A DNA stretch of 64,000 nt from Actinomycetes bacterium (GCA_023565505.1 JAIMBI010000019.1:1-64000); one strand, 5' to 3'. Counted from the first letter of the stretch, positions 9,484 to 19,514 are shown. Translations and numbers: made by a program. Notes: generated from the letters alone by a model not told the origin.

Positions 9484-9662
9484 GGGATCGTCGTTGGGCC
9501 CGTGTGAAGTCCACCGGGTCCGCGGCGCCGACAGACGTTCCCTACACTGCGGCCTCCTGGCATCCGTAGGCCTTCGACTTCCAGCTTTGGGGTCGGTCGG
9601 AACCGAGGAGCGGTCGCTCTGCGCGACACCTGCCCGGGGGGAACGGCCCGGGACGGCGCCGA

Positions 9663-10454
9663 ATGTCCGGTATCGGCGTGGCCAGGGTTATCGCGATCGT
9701 CAACCAGAAGGGCGGCGTCGGGAAATCGACGACAGCCGTCAATCTTGGGGCGTTTCTCGCTGCCGATGGCCATGATGTTCTCCTGGTGGATCTCGACCCA
9801 CAGGCGAACGCCACGAGCGGGTTGGGCGTCCCCAGGGAACGCGTGCGGATATCAACCTACGATCTCCTTCTGGGAGACACCAGTCCAGCGGACGCCGTCG
9901 AGCCCACAGCGGTGTCGGGGTTGTATCTGATTCCCAGCACCATCCATCTGGCTGGCGCGGAGGTGGAACTGGCGGGGATTCCGGATCGTGAATATCGGCT
10001 GAGACGCGCCCTGCGGGACGTCCAGTTCTCCATGATCTTGATCGACTGCCCTCCTTCCCTCGGACTGCTGACGCTCAACGCGTTGGTCGCAGCAACGGAG
10101 GCCCTCATTCCCATTCAGTGCGAGTATTACGCTCTCGAGGGGCTGGTGCATCTGTTGGACACGATCGACTTGGTGAAACAGCACCTGAACCCCGGATTGG
10201 AACTCGCCGGCGTCCTTCTCACGATGTACGACCCACGCACGAACCTGTCCGCACAGGTCGAAGAGGAAGTGCGCAGGCATTTTGGAGATCGCGTGTATCG
10301 TACCGTGATACCGCGGAGCGTGAGACTTGCCGAAGCGCCGAGTCACGGGAAGCCTGTTTCTCTATACGATCCTGGCTCGCGAGGTGCACAGGCATACCGG
10401 GAGCTGGCCGAAGAGGTGATGCGACGTGGCCAACAACGAGCCGCACTTTCCTGA
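9663..10454 (+). CDS. parA: Chromosome-partitioning ATPase ParA (Soj)
   Basis: 263 residues. The deviant Walker A NQKGGVGKSTTAVNLGAFLA carries the signature lysine, switch motifs include LLVDLDPQANATSGLG, and the Walker B region is MILIDCPPSLGLLTLNAL. ParA is a nucleoid-bound ATPase that moves ParB-parS complexes and, in Bacillus (Soj), also modulates DnaA. ATG 9663 and GTG 9678 are both possible starts; neither has a strong ribosome site. It overlaps parB by 29 bases. Confidence 0.96.
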   Translation: MSGIGVARVIAIVNQKGGVGKSTTAVNLGAFLAADGHDVLLVDLDPQANATSGLGVPRERVRISTYDLLLGDTSPADAVEPTAVSGLYLIPSTIHLAGAEVELAGIPDREYRLRRALRDVQFSMILIDCPPSLGLLTLNALVAATEALIPIQCEYYALEGLVHLLDTIDLVKQHLNPGLELAGVLLTMYDPRTNLSAQVEEEVRRHFGDRVYRTVIPRSVRLAEAPSHGKPVSLYDPGSRGAQAYRELAEEVMRRGQQRAALS

Positions 10455-11316
10455 CACTTCGAGGGGCTCGCGATCTCGCGGATTGGGCAGAGGATTGAGC
10501 GCACTCATCCCAGGGGCGGTCGAGGCTAAGGCCACTGGTATTGCAGAGATTCCGGTTGACGCGGTGCGCCCGAGCCCGCGCCAGCCTCGGGCTTCCATCG
10601 GTGGCGAGGCGTTCGAGGAGCTTGTGGCATCCGTGCGTGAACAGGGAGTCCTTCAACCCGTGCTGGTCCGTCCGGTGCAGGGCGGGTACGAACTCGTTGC
10701 GGGAGAGCGCCGATGGCGTGCTGCTGTCGCCGCGGGGCTTCGTACCGTCCCTGCAGTCGTGCGGGAGATGGACGACCGGACGGCAGCCGAGGCAGCGCTG
10801 GTCGAGAACCTGCAACGCGAAGACCTCAATCCCGTGGATAGAGCGAGGGCTTACTATAGGCTGGTCGAAGAGTTCCATCTGACGCAGGAAGAAGTGGCGA
10901 GGCGAGTGGGCAAGAGCCAGCCTGCCGTTGCGAATTCACTCAGGCTTCTTTCGCTGCCCAGTGAGGTCCTGGCATCTCTAGAGGCCGGGAGAATCTCCGA
11001 AGGCCATGCTCGCGCGCTGCTTGCCGTTCAGGATACCGGGCGTCTTCTGGAACTGTGGAAGCGCGTGGAGTCGCGAGGACTGTCCGTGAGAGCGACCGAG
11101 TCGTTGGTTCGGAGGTCTGGTATTTCACGTGAAATACGCATCGCAAAAAAGTCAAAGGATATTGAATATCTTGAGAACGAAATCGCGTCCGCGCTAGGAA
11201 GTCCAGTGGAAATATCTTATCGAAAAGATGGTTCCGGAGTGATTTCGATAAAATTCTACTCTTCTGATGACTTGGGGCGTCTGGCAGAACGTTTGAAGGG
11301 TGGTCCATCGACGTGA
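10426..11316 (+). CDS. parB: Chromosome-partitioning CTPase ParB (Spo0J)
   Basis: 296 residues. The start MANNEPHF leads to RGLGRGLSALIPG, the conserved N-terminal ParA-interaction segment. The CTP-binding ParB/Srx fold includes GERRWRAAVAAGL and ENLQREDLNPVDRA. The helix-turn-helix TQEEVARRVGKSQPAVANSLRLL reads parS. The C-terminal dimerisation part is encoded by DNA visibly richer in A+T than its neighbours, and it contains a parS site. Its stop overlaps the next gene by GTGA. Confidence 0.96.
   Translation: MANNEPHFPDTSRGSRSRGLGRGLSALIPGAVEAKATGIAEIPVDAVRPSPRQPRASIGGEAFEELVASVREQGVLQPVLVRPVQGGYELVAGERRWRAAVAAGLRTVPAVVREMDDRTAAEAALVENLQREDLNPVDRARAYYRLVEEFHLTQEEVARRVGKSQPAVANSLRLLSLPSEVLASLEAGRISEGHARALLAVQDTGRLLELWKRVESRGLSVRATESLVRRSGISREIRIAKKSKDIEYLENEIASALGSPVEISYRKDGSGVISIKFYSSDDLGRLAERLKGGPST
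11121..11136. promoter_or_regulatory. parS: parS centromere site inside parB
   Basis: TATTTCACGTGAAATA is a perfect 16-bp palindrome (18 bp with the flanking G and C). It matches the bacterial parS consensus TGTTTCACGTGAAACA at 14 of 16 positions with the invariant TTTCACGTGAAA core intact. It lies in the parB coding sequence near the linker to the C-terminal domain. A parS copy within or beside parB is common in Firmicutes. It should load ParB near oriC. Confidence 0.88.
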
Positions 11317-11891
11317 ACGGGACGACTTGGCCATCGCGGGACGACGCCTGGGCGCTCGTGTGCGAGTGGACGCAGAACCCCAATCTGCGCAAGCACATGC
11401 TGGCCGTGGAGGCGGCCATGCGGGCCTACGCCCGGCGTTTCGGCGAGGACGAAGACCTCTGGGGGCTCGTGGGGCTGCTCCATGACCTCGACTACGAGCG
11501 TTACCCGTCACAGGAGGCCGGTCACCCGTTCCGGGGCGTCGAACACCTGCGCGCGTTGGGCTACCCCGAGGTGATCTGCCGGGCGATCCTCTCGCACGCG
11601 GACTACTCCGGCGTCGCGCGCATCTCGCGGATGGAGCACGCGCTGCACGCGTGCGACGACCTGACCGGGTTCGTGATCGCGGTAGCGTTGGTACGGCCCA
11701 ACCGCAGCCTGGCGGGCGTAGACGGCCCGGCGGTCCGCCGGAAGATGAAGGACAAGGCCTTCGCCCGCGCGGTGTCGCGCGACGAACTGCTGCACGCTGC
11801 GGAGGCGTTGGGCGTCCCGTTCGACGAGCATGTCGCGGTCGTGGTGGACGCGTTGCGGGGCATTGCGGCCGAGCTCGGCTTGAGCGCGTAG
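11313..11891 (+). CDS. HD-domain (HDIG-type) metal-dependent phosphohydrolase
   Basis: 192 residues. The HD fold is marked by RKHMLAVEAAMRAYARRFGED, then GLLHDLDYERYP (the HD pair), then HPFRGVEHLRALGYPE and an AILSHADYSG helix supplying later metal ligands. Related family members are annotated as HDIG hydrolases acting on nucleotides or phosphoesters; the substrate here is unknown. GTG 11313 overlaps the parB stop by four bases, so it is translated with the par operon. G+C content rises sharply compared with the end of parB. Confidence 0.8.
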   Translation: MNGTTWPSRDDAWALVCEWTQNPNLRKHMLAVEAAMRAYARRFGEDEDLWGLVGLLHDLDYERYPSQEAGHPFRGVEHLRALGYPEVICRAILSHADYSGVARISRMEHALHACDDLTGFVIAVALVRPNRSLAGVDGPAVRRKMKDKAFARAVSRDELLHAAEALGVPFDEHVAVVVDALRGIAAELGLSA

Positions 11892-11902
11892 GCGAGCGCG
11901 CG

Positions 11903-12619
11903 GTGGAAGGCACCCTGGTCAATGCGGCGGCGGTCGTGCTCGGGGGCGGAGCCGGGCTGGCGGTCGGGCGGCGCGTGCCCGAGCGCGTGCGAGACATCGT
12001 CATGCAGGGGGTGGGCCTGGCGACCGTGCTCATCGGTGTGCAGATGGCGCTGCAGGTGCGCAACGTGGTCGGGCTCATCGTCAGCCTGGCGGTGGGAGGG
12101 GCCATCGGGGAGTTCCTGCGCATCGAGGAGTTGCTGGAGCGGCTGGGTACCCTGGCCCAGCAGCGCCTCGGACCGGACGAGAGGTCGGGGAGTTTCGTCC
12201 AGGGGTTCGTGACCAGCAGCCTGCTGTTCTGCGTGGGGCCCATGACGCTGCTAGGCGCCATCCAGGACGGGTTGGGACAGCCCCCGGTGCTGCTGTACAC
12301 GAAGGCGGTGCTCGACGGGATCTCGGCGGTGGCACTGGCTGGGGCGCTGGGCGCTGGTGTCGTGTTGTCAGCGGTGACGGTGTTGGTCTACCAGGGCGGC
12401 GTGACGCTGCTGGCCGGGGTCGTCCAGCGAGGCATGACGCCCGAGGTCCTCCGCGAAGTCACCGCCGTGGGCGGGGTCCTCATCTTCGGCCTGGGGCTGG
12501 GCATTCTCCAGGTGCGTCGCATCCGCGTGGGCAACCTCCTGCCGGCGCTGCTGGTGATGGGCGTCATCGTCGCCCTCGAACCGTGGTGGAGTGCGCTGGG
12601 GCCCGTGTGGAGGCGATGA
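11903..12619 (+). CDS. DUF554 membrane protein
   Basis: 238 residues from GTG 11903, chosen because it directly precedes LVNAAAVVLGGGAGLAVGRR, the usual DUF554 N-terminus. The frame is open further upstream inside the HD gene, but that part is a shadow. About seven hydrophobic segments are present, with the family's SLLFCVGPMTLLGAIQDGL and GISAVALAGALGAGVVLSA motifs. DUF554 proteins resemble small transporters, but their substrate is not established. It is often found near parB and DUF4446 in clostridia. Confidence 0.88.
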   Translation: MEGTLVNAAAVVLGGGAGLAVGRRVPERVRDIVMQGVGLATVLIGVQMALQVRNVVGLIVSLAVGGAIGEFLRIEELLERLGTLAQQRLGPDERSGSFVQGFVTSSLLFCVGPMTLLGAIQDGLGQPPVLLYTKAVLDGISAVALAGALGAGVVLSAVTVLVYQGGVTLLAGVVQRGMTPEVLREVTAVGGVLIFGLGLGILQVRRIRVGNLLPALLVMGVIVALEPWWSALGPVWRR

Positions 12620-12697
12620 GGAACGGGCGAGGCGACGGGACAGGAGAACCGCGGCCGCTCGTGGAAGGACGCACCGATTCCGGGGGGCAACCGAGGG

Positions 12698-13156
12698 ATG
12701 GTGGGACGGGCGGAGTCGTGGGCGATCGCTGCCCTGGCGGGGAGCGCCATGCTGGCGGTGGTGGCGACGTGGCTGGTCGTGCGCTACCGCGAGCTGGCGC
12801 ACCGGCTGGCCGTGGCGACCGGTGACCCGCTGCTGGCAGGGCGTCTCGAGCGGCTGGCGCGCGACGTGGACGCGATGAGCCGCCGGGTGGAGGAGGTGGC
12901 GCAGCGGGTGGAGCACGTCAATGCGCAGGCGCAGCGCAGCCTGCAGCGCGTGGGGTTGGTCCGCTACGACGCCTTCCGGGACATGGGCGGCCAACTGAGT
13001 TTCAGCGTAGCGCTGCTCGACGCGGAGCGGAACGGGCTGGTGCTGACGGTCCTGAACGGGCGCGATGGCGCCCGGGCGTACGCCAAACCGGTGCGGGCGG
13101 GTGCGTCGTCGGCGGCACTGTCCGAGGAGGAGCAGCGCGCGATCGTGCAGGCGTAG
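12698..13156 (+). CDS. DUF4446 protein with N-terminal membrane anchor and coiled coil
   Basis: 152 residues. One N-terminal membrane helix (SWAIAALAGSAMLAVVATWL) is followed by a coiled-coil region (RLERLARDVDAMSRRVEEVA) and the DUF4446 signature: GLVRYDAFRDMGGQLSFSVA, then GLVLTVLNGRDGARAYAKPV and the closing ALSEEEQRAIVQA. Function unknown. The gene is a frequent neighbour of parB in Firmicutes, and this context repeats that. Confidence 0.88.
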   Translation: MVGRAESWAIAALAGSAMLAVVATWLVVRYRELAHRLAVATGDPLLAGRLERLARDVDAMSRRVEEVAQRVEHVNAQAQRSLQRVGLVRYDAFRDMGGQLSFSVALLDAERNGLVLTVLNGRDGARAYAKPVRAGASSAALSEEEQRAIVQA

Positions 13157-13171
13157 GAGCATGCCGCGACC

Positions 13172-13825
13172 ATGGTCTTCCGCGACCGCCGAGATGCGGG
13201 ACGTCGCCTGGGGCGGGCTCTGGCCCACCTGCGGGAGCGTCACCCGGTGGTGCTGGCGATTCCCCGTGGCGGCGTCGTGGTGGGGCGTGAAGTGGCCACG
13301 GCCCTGGAAGCGCCCCTGGCGGTGGTGGTCCCCCGCAAGCTGCGGTCGCCCTACAACCCCGAACTGGCCATCGGCGCCGTGGCCGAGGACGGCGCGGTCT
13401 TCCTCGACGAGGAGCTGAGCCGGGGGCTCTCACGGGAGTACGTGGAGCAGGAGGTCGCGGTGCAGCGGGCGGAGATTGCACGCCGTATCCAGGCGTACCG
13501 GCATGGCGCGCCACTGCCGTCCCTGGACGGACGCACCGGCATCGTCGTGGACGACGGTATCGCTACGGGTGCTACCATGATCGCTGCCCTGCGGGCGGTC
13601 CGCGCGCGTGGGCCGGGGTGGCTGGTGGCCGCGGTGCCGGTGGCACCGGCAGAGAGCCTGGCGTTGCTGGCCAGGGATGCCGACGAGGTGGTCTGTCTGA
13701 GTACGCCACCACTCTTCCACGCGGTGGGGCAGTTCTACGAGGATTTCACGCAGGTGGACGACGACGAAGTGGTGGCGTTGCTCCAGGCCGCGACGGGGCC
13801 CGATGCGTCCACCGCCTCGCCGTGA
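13172..13825 (+). CDS. Phosphoribosyltransferase family protein
   Basis: 217 residues. The 13-residue PRPP-binding motif is seen as GIVVDDGIATGATMIAAL near residues 125-142. The N-terminus FRDRRDAGRRLGRALAHLRE and the AIPRGGVVVGREVA loop fit a well-known subgroup of stand-alone phosphoribosyltransferases of unknown substrate that are sometimes fused to hydrolases. It overlaps gcvT by GTGA, so it is expressed with the glycine cleavage genes; no direct pathway link is known. Confidence 0.82.
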   Translation: MVFRDRRDAGRRLGRALAHLRERHPVVLAIPRGGVVVGREVATALEAPLAVVVPRKLRSPYNPELAIGAVAEDGAVFLDEELSRGLSREYVEQEVAVQRAEIARRIQAYRHGAPLPSLDGRTGIVVDDGIATGATMIAALRAVRARGPGWLVAAVPVAPAESLALLARDADEVVCLSTPPLFHAVGQFYEDFTQVDDDEVVALLQAATGPDASTASP

Positions 13826-14925
13826 ACGCGTTGCGCCGGACGTCGTTGTACGCAGCGCACCGTGCGGCAGGCGCACGCCTGGTCCCGTTCGCAGGCTGGG
13901 AGATGCCGCTCCAGTACGCGAGCATCGTGGCCGAGCACGTGGCGGTGCGCACGCGCGCGGGGCTCTTCGACGTGTCGCACATGGGGGAGATCCGGGTGGA
14001 GGGGCCGGGGGCGCTGGCGGTGGTGCAGCGGCTGATCACCAACGACGCCGGCCGCCTGCCCGTCGGTGGTGGGCTGTACACGCCCATGTGCCTTCCTTCG
14101 GGCGGCATCGTCGACGACGTGACGGTGTTCCGGGTCGCGGAGGATGCGTACCTGTTCGTGGTGAACGCGGCCCGTCGGGAACACGACGCGGCGTGGATCA
14201 CCGAGCACGCGGCCGGGGCCGCTGCCGTCGTGCGCGACGTGTCGGACGCCACCGCGCTGCTGGCGTTGCAGGGGCCACGGGCGGCGACGATCCTGGCGCG
14301 GCTGGCGGGCGATGAGGTCGCGGCGCTGCCCCGGTTCCACGCGCGCGACGGCGTCCGCATCGCCGGCGTGCCGACCTGGGTCTCCCGGACCGGGTACACC
14401 GGCGAGGATGGGTTCGAGCTGGCCGTGCCCTGGGACGATGCACCGCGGGTCTGGGCTGCGCTGCTGGAGGCAGGGCACTCCGAGGGCCTGATGGCCGCCG
14501 GGCTCGGGGCCCGCGACACCCTGCGCCTGGAAGCGGGGTACATGCTGTACGGAAACGACATCGACGAGACCACGACGCCGCTGGAGGCCCCGCTGACCTG
14601 GACCGTGAAGTTCGACAAGGGCGAGTTCATCGGGCGCGACGCGCTGGCGCGCCAGCGGGCAACAGGTGTGACGCGCCGACTGGTCGGATTCGAGGTGGTG
14701 GACCGGGCGATCGCCCGGCCGGCTCAGGAGATCTGGGCCGACGGCGTCCGCGTCGGCAGGGTGACCAGCGGGACGTTTGCCCCCACCCTCCAGCGGTCCA
14801 TCGGCCTGGGGTACGTGTCCGCCACGCACGCTGCGGTGGGCACGATGCTGCAGATCCAGATCCGCGGGGTGGGCGTGCCGGCGCGGGTCGTGCGGCTGCC
14901 CTTCTACCGGCGACCGACAAGCTGA
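13822..14925 (+). CDS. gcvT: Glycine cleavage system T protein (aminomethyltransferase)
   Basis: 367 residues from GTG 13822. GcvT moves the methylene group from aminomethyl-lipoyl GcvH to tetrahydrofolate and releases ammonia. The N-terminal FAGWEMPLQY, the DVSHMGEI motif and the folate-binding RTGYTGEDGFEL are clear, and the C-terminal barrel RVTSGTFAPTLQRSIGLGYV is complete. It opens the gcvT-gcvH-gcvPA-gcvPB run. The open frame extends 68 codons upstream into the previous gene, but the family N-terminus starts at NALRRTSLY. Confidence 0.96.
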   Translation: MNALRRTSLYAAHRAAGARLVPFAGWEMPLQYASIVAEHVAVRTRAGLFDVSHMGEIRVEGPGALAVVQRLITNDAGRLPVGGGLYTPMCLPSGGIVDDVTVFRVAEDAYLFVVNAARREHDAAWITEHAAGAAAVVRDVSDATALLALQGPRAATILARLAGDEVAALPRFHARDGVRIAGVPTWVSRTGYTGEDGFELAVPWDDAPRVWAALLEAGHSEGLMAAGLGARDTLRLEAGYMLYGNDIDETTTPLEAPLTWTVKFDKGEFIGRDALARQRATGVTRRLVGFEVVDRAIARPAQEIWADGVRVGRVTSGTFAPTLQRSIGLGYVSATHAAVGTMLQIQIRGVGVPARVVRLPFYRRPTS

Positions 14926-14944
14926 TCCAGGTACGGGGTGAGGT

Positions 14945-15331
14945 ATGTATCCTGACGATCGGCGGTACACGCGCGAGCACGAGTGGGCGAAACGCGAGGA
15001 CGGACGTGTACGTGTGGGCATCACGCGGTTTGCCGCGGAGCGTCTGTCGGACGTGGTGTACATCGAGCTGCCGAAGGTGGGCACCGAGGTGCGGGCCATG
15101 GAGCCTTTCGGCGTCGTGGAGTCGGTGAAGGCCGCCAGCGACCTGTACGCGCCGGTGTCGGGGCGCGTGATCGAGGTGAACGCGGACCTCCTGGCGCACC
15201 CGGAGCGGCTCAACCAGGACCCGCATGGTGACGCGTGGATGATCGTGCTGGAACCTGCCAGCGAGGCGGAATGGGATCAGCTGCTGACGGCCGAGGCGTA
15301 CGCCGAGCTGGTGGCCGCGGAGGGCGCATGA
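14945..15331 (+). CDS. gcvH: Glycine cleavage system H protein
   Basis: 128 residues. This small carrier shuttles the aminomethyl group on a lipoyl arm between the P, T and L proteins. The lipoylated lysine lies in [17 protein letters not shown]. The N-terminal [11 protein letters not shown] and C-terminal [11 protein letters not shown] match the family. ATG 14945 follows GAGGT. It ends four bases into gcvPA (ATGA overlap). Confidence 0.97.
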   Translation: MYPDDRRYTREHEWAKREDGRVRVGITRFAAERLSDVVYIELPKVGTEVRAMEPFGVVESVKAASDLYAPVSGRVIEVNADLLAHPERLNQDPHGDAWMIVLEPASEAEWDQLLTAEAYAELVAAEGA

Positions 15332-16698
15332 GCGCTGCCTGGACGCCGCATCGGTACCTGCCGATGACCGCGCGGGAGCGGGAGGAGATGCTGCGGACGA
15401 TCGGCGTGGCGTCGGTCGACGAACTGCTCGTCGACATCCCGGCCCAAGTGCGGCTCACCCGGCCGCTGCAGCTCCCGCCGCCGATGGCGGATGTCGACGT
15501 GCTGGCACACCTGCGCGGGCTGGCGGAACGGAACGGCCACGCGGATCGGTTCGTGTGCTTCCTGGGGGCCGGCGCCTACGACCACTGGATCCCCAGTGTG
15601 GTGTGGCACCTGGCCGGGCGGGCGGAGTTCTACACCGCGTACACGCCCTACCAGGCCGAGATCATGCAGGGCGAGCTGCAGGCCACCTACGAGTACCAGA
15701 CGATGCTCTGCGAGCTCACCGGCATGGACGTGGCCAACGCGTCGATGTACGACGGTGCCAGCGCGACGGGCGAAGCCGCGGTGATGGCACGCGACATTAC
15801 CCACCGGGACGAGATCGTGGTCTCCACGGCCGTGCACCCGCACTATCGGGAGGTTTTGCGGACCTACACGCGGCACCTGGGGATCCGCATCCGCGAGGTG
15901 CCCTACGAAGACGGCGTGACGCCGGTCGGGCGGGTGCGGGAGATCCTCGGGGCGCAGACGGCGGCTCTCGTCATCCAGTTTCCGAACGTCTTCGGCTGCA
16001 TCGAGGACGGTCCCGCCCTGGCGCGGGCGGCCCACGACGTCGGCGCGTTGCTGATCGCGGCGGTGGCCGAACCGCTCAGCCTGGGGTTGCTGGCACCTCC
16101 CGGCCACTGGGGAGCCGATATCGTGGCGGGCGAGGGGCAGCCGTTGGGCAACTTCCTCAACTTCGGCGGTCCCTACCTGGGGATGCTGGCCACGCGGGAG
16201 GCGTTCGTGCGGCGGATGCCCGGGCGCCTGGTGGGTGCGACGGTGGACCGGCACGGCCGGCGCGGGTTCGTGTTGACGCTGCAGACACGGGAGCAGCACA
16301 TCCGACGAGAGAGGGCGACGAGCAACATCTGCACCAACGAGGCGCTGAACGCCCTGGCCGCAGCCATCTACATGGCGGCGGTGGGCAAGTCCGGGCTGCG
16401 GCAGATCGCGGAGGTGAACGCCCGGCGGGCGCACTACGCGCGCAGCCGGTTGTGCGCCATCCCCGGGGTGCGGGCCGGGTTCGGTGCGCCGGTCTTCAAC
16501 GAGTTCGTGCTGCGCCTGCCCGTGCCGCCCACGGAGGTCAATGCCCGCCTCCTCGACCGCGGGATCCTGGGAGGACTGCCCTTGGGCGCGTGGTACCCGG
16601 AGCTGTCCGACGCCTGGCTGATCTGCGTGACCGAGACGCGCACGCGGTCCCAGATCGATACCCTTGTGGACGCCGTCGCGGAGATCGTGACGCGATGA
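15328..16698 (+). CDS. gcvPA: Glycine dehydrogenase (decarboxylating) subunit 1
   Basis: 456 residues. The N-terminal half of the P protein, found as a separate subunit in Firmicutes, Thermus and archaea. [18 protein letters not shown] opens the protein; [38 protein letters not shown] and [18 protein letters not shown] are family landmarks. It pairs with subunit 2, which carries the PLP lysine, to decarboxylate glycine. ATG 15328 overlaps gcvH by ATGA; an earlier in-frame start at 15235 lies inside gcvH. Confidence 0.96.
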   Translation: MSAAWTPHRYLPMTAREREEMLRTIGVASVDELLVDIPAQVRLTRPLQLPPPMADVDVLAHLRGLAERNGHADRFVCFLGAGAYDHWIPSVVWHLAGRAEFYTAYTPYQAEIMQGELQATYEYQTMLCELTGMDVANASMYDGASATGEAAVMARDITHRDEIVVSTAVHPHYREVLRTYTRHLGIRIREVPYEDGVTPVGRVREILGAQTAALVIQFPNVFGCIEDGPALARAAHDVGALLIAAVAEPLSLGLLAPPGHWGADIVAGEGQPLGNFLNFGGPYLGMLATREAFVRRMPGRLVGATVDRHGRRGFVLTLQTREQHIRRERATSNICTNEALNALAAAIYMAAVGKSGLRQIAEVNARRAHYARSRLCAIPGVRAGFGAPVFNEFVLRLPVPPTEVNARLLDRGILGGLPLGAWYPELSDAWLICVTETRTRSQIDTLVDAVAEIVTR

Positions 16699-18173
16699 CG
16701 CAGGACGCCTTCCCCCTGATCTTCGAGCTCACGCGTCCGGGGCGAGTGGCGGTGGCCGTGCCGGAGGCCGGGGTACCCGACGTGCCGCTGGAGCAGATCG
16801 TGGACCCTTCGCTGCTGCGGCACGACCCCGCCGACCTGCCCGAGGTCAGCGAGCCGGACCTCGTGCGGCACTACACGAGGCTTTCGCAGCGCAACTACGC
16901 TGTGGACGTCGGCTTCTACCCCCTGGGCTCCTGCACCATGAAGTACAACCCGAAGGTGAACGAAGATGCGGCACGCCTGCCGGGGTTTGCGCGGCTGCAT
17001 CCCAACGTGCCCGACGGGCTCGCGCAGGGCGCGCTCCAGGTGTTGTGGGAACTGGAGCAGATGCTGTGCGAGATCAGCGGCATGGACCGGGTGACGTTCC
17101 AGCCTGCGGCCGGCGCCCACGGCGAGCTGACCGCGCTGATGATGATCCGCGCCTACCACGAGGACCGCGGAGAGCGACGCACGCGGGTGATCGTGCCGGA
17201 TTCCGCCCACGGGACCAATCCGGCCTCGGCGGCCATGTGCGGCTACACCGTGGTGACGGTGCCCAGCGACCGTCGGGGCAACATCGACGTGGACGCCTTG
17301 CGGCAGGTGACGGACCCGTCGGTGGCGGCCCTGATGCTGACCAACCCCAACACGCTGGGGCTCTTCGAGGAGCGCATCGTGGAGGTGGCGGAGATCGTCC
17401 ACGGGTGCGGCGCGCTGCTCTACCTCGACGGGGCTAACTTCAACGCGATGCTGGGCGTGACCCGACCCGGCGACCAGGGCTTCGACGTCATGCACATGAA
17501 CGTCCACAAGACGTTCTCGACGCCGCACGGGGGCGGCGGGCCCGGCGCAGGGCCGGTGGCGGTGAAGGCGCTTCTCGCGCCGTACCTGCCGGTACCGACC
17601 GTGGAACGCGAGGGCGATCGGTTCCGTCTCGACTACGCTCGGCCCAAGTCCATCGGGCGCGTGCGGGCTTTCCACGGGAACTTCGGAGTGCTGGTACGGG
17701 CCTACGCCTACTTGCGGGCGTACGGTCCGCTGCTGCGCCAGGTGTCCGAGGCGGCGGTGATCAACGCCAACTACCTGCTGAGCCGGCTGCGGGCGCACTT
17801 CGACGTGCCGTATGACCGACCGTGCATGCACGAGTTCGTGCTCTCGGGCCGCCGGCAGAAGGTGCAGCACGGGGTGCGGACGCTGGACATCGCCAAGCGG
17901 CTGCTGGACTACGGCTACCACGCTCCTACCATCTATTTCCCGTTGATCGTCGACGAGGCGATTATGATCGAACCCACGGAGACCGAGAGCCGACAGACGC
18001 TCGACGCGTTCGCCGATGCGTTGATCCGAGTTGCCGAGGAGTGCGCCCGCGATCCCGACACCGTCCGCACGGCGCCCCACCGGACGGTCGTGGCGCGGCT
18101 CGACGAGGTCGCCGCGGCGCGCCAGCCCAACCTCCGCTGGCGTGGCCCGGTGCGTGCGGCCAGCACGCGGTGA
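16695..18173 (+). CDS. gcvPB: Glycine dehydrogenase (decarboxylating) subunit 2
   Basis: 492 residues, the PLP-bearing half of the P protein. Landmarks are [16 protein letters not shown], the [20 protein letters not shown] region and the Schiff-base lysine in [19 protein letters not shown]. The C-terminal motif [19 protein letters not shown] is complete. ATG 16695 overlaps gcvPA by ATGA. The dihydrolipoyl dehydrogenase (L protein) is not in this window, as usual, since it is shared with other complexes. Confidence 0.96.
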   Translation: MTQDAFPLIFELTRPGRVAVAVPEAGVPDVPLEQIVDPSLLRHDPADLPEVSEPDLVRHYTRLSQRNYAVDVGFYPLGSCTMKYNPKVNEDAARLPGFARLHPNVPDGLAQGALQVLWELEQMLCEISGMDRVTFQPAAGAHGELTALMMIRAYHEDRGERRTRVIVPDSAHGTNPASAAMCGYTVVTVPSDRRGNIDVDALRQVTDPSVAALMLTNPNTLGLFEERIVEVAEIVHGCGALLYLDGANFNAMLGVTRPGDQGFDVMHMNVHKTFSTPHGGGGPGAGPVAVKALLAPYLPVPTVEREGDRFRLDYARPKSIGRVRAFHGNFGVLVRAYAYLRAYGPLLRQVSEAAVINANYLLSRLRAHFDVPYDRPCMHEFVLSGRRQKVQHGVRTLDIAKRLLDYGYHAPTIYFPLIVDEAIMIEPTETESRQTLDAFADALIRVAEECARDPDTVRTAPHRTVVARLDEVAAARQPNLRWRGPVRAASTR

Positions 18174-19138
18174 ACCTCCCCGGTATCGACGACGTCCGGG
18201 CCGCGGCGGCGCGCATCGCCAGAGACACGCGGCGCACCCCCCTCCACCCGTTCGACGGGGCCGACGGCATCCTGCTGAAACTGGAGAGTTTGCAGCCGAC
18301 GGGGTCGTTCAAGGTACGCGGCGCGGCCAACCACATGCGGGCACTTGGGTCCCAGCTGCGCGGTGTCGTCACGGCGTCGTCGGGGAACCACGGGCAGGCC
18401 GTGGCGTACGTGGCGAACCGCATGGGGCTGCCGGCCGTGGTGGTGGTCCCCGAGACGGTTGCACCGCCCAAAGCATCCGGCATCGTCCGCTGGGGCGCCG
18501 AGGTGATCCGTTGCGGTACTACCGCAGGCGAGCGGCTCGATCTGGCAGCCACCTTGGCCCGCGAGCGGGGACTGCACGTGGTCCCGCCCTTCGACGATCC
18601 GCTGGTGATTGCGGGCCAGGGCACCTGTGGGCTGGAGATCGCCGAGCAGGCGATCGACGCTGCGGTCGTGGTCGTGCCGGTGAGCGGGGGCGGGTTGATC
18701 TCGGGAGTGGCGCTGGCTGTCAAGACGCTGCGTCCGCAGGTGCGGGTCGTCGGGGCCGAGCCGCAGAACGTCGCCCGGTTCGCCGCATCGCGGGCCGCAG
18801 GGACGCGGGTGACGGTGCCGTCTACGGAGACCGTCTGCGACGGGCTGCGCGTGCAACAGCCTGGGGCGTTCCCGTGGGAACTCGTCGGACGCTACGTCGA
18901 CGAGTTCGTCGCCGTCGACGATGCGTCTGTGCTCGAGGCGGTCCGACTCCTCTGGCAGGAGGCGCGGCTCGTTGTCGAACCTTCGGGCGCCATTGCCCTG
19001 GCGGCGCTCCTGGGAGGGCAGGTGGTCGAGCGCCCGGCGGTCGCCGTGGTCAGCGGCGGGAACCTCGACCCTGCATTGTTGCCGAGCCTCCGTCCTCAGG
19101 AGGGAACGGTTCCAACGCGAGGACCGCATAAATTCTAA
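18170..19138 (+). CDS. Threonine/serine dehydratase (PLP fold-type II)
   Basis: 322 residues. The PLP lysine sits in [13 protein letters not shown], followed by the Ser-containing [14 protein letters not shown] and the glycine-rich phosphate loop [13 protein letters not shown]. This short form without an ACT domain matches catabolic-type threonine ammonia-lyase or serine/threonine racemase-like enzymes. It follows the glycine cleavage genes (GTGA overlap at 18170), so a role in serine/threonine/glycine breakdown is likely. Serine dehydratase is an alternative substrate assignment. Confidence 0.85.
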   Translation: MNLPGIDDVRAAAARIARDTRRTPLHPFDGADGILLKLESLQPTGSFKVRGAANHMRALGSQLRGVVTASSGNHGQAVAYVANRMGLPAVVVVPETVAPPKASGIVRWGAEVIRCGTTAGERLDLAATLARERGLHVVPPFDDPLVIAGQGTCGLEIAEQAIDAAVVVVPVSGGGLISGVALAVKTLRPQVRVVGAEPQNVARFAASRAAGTRVTVPSTETVCDGLRVQQPGAFPWELVGRYVDEFVAVDDASVLEAVRLLWQEARLVVEPSGAIALAALLGGQVVERPAVAVVSGGNLDPALLPSLRPQEGTVPTRGPHKF

Positions 19139-19460
19139 GTTAAGTAGACTAGTTCTTCCGATGTAGTGATCTACTGAATATTGCAATATTTTTGAGATAT
19201 TCTGGACTCGAGTTCCTCTATTATTTTTGTGAAATTACGGTTACGGGGCTTAAGTCTACTACAAATAAATTTCGTTCTAACTGATCGTTCCAGCATACGG
19301 AAACTCTCATATTGTAAGGCTAGTTTCATTCAACTCATATCTCAAAGCTTCCTATCGGCAACGTAGTGTTCTCATAGGTCTTTTCCACCGTTTATCAACG
19401 CGCGAGCGAGATATAACGAGCAATGCGGCGATAGATGCTGCTTTCGTTCCCAAAAGGCGG
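19139..19460. other. AT-rich intergenic island
   Basis: About 320 bases between the threonine dehydratase and lexA that are strikingly rich in A and T (for example TGAATATTGCAATATTTTT near 19,174) inside otherwise GC-rich DNA. No open reading frame, tRNA or clear terminator hairpin was recognised. It could be a spacer, a nucleoid-protein binding region or a leftover of acquired DNA. Confidence 0.6.
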
Positions 19461-19466
19461 TTATAG

Positions 19467-19514
19467 CGTACGTATGTTCGTATGACATGGGTTGCATATT
19501 CGTACGAATGTTCG
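19467..19514. promoter_or_regulatory. Two LexA (SOS) operators upstream of lexA
   Basis: CGTACGTATGTTCG (19467-19480) and CGTACGAATGTTCG (19501-19514) are two near-identical sites 34 bases apart. Each fits the Gram-positive SOS box CGAACNNNNGTTCG with one mismatch (T for A in the left arm). TTATAG just upstream of the first site could be a -10. Both lie before the preferred lexA start, so LexA is probably autoregulated through a paired operator. Confidence 0.8.
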
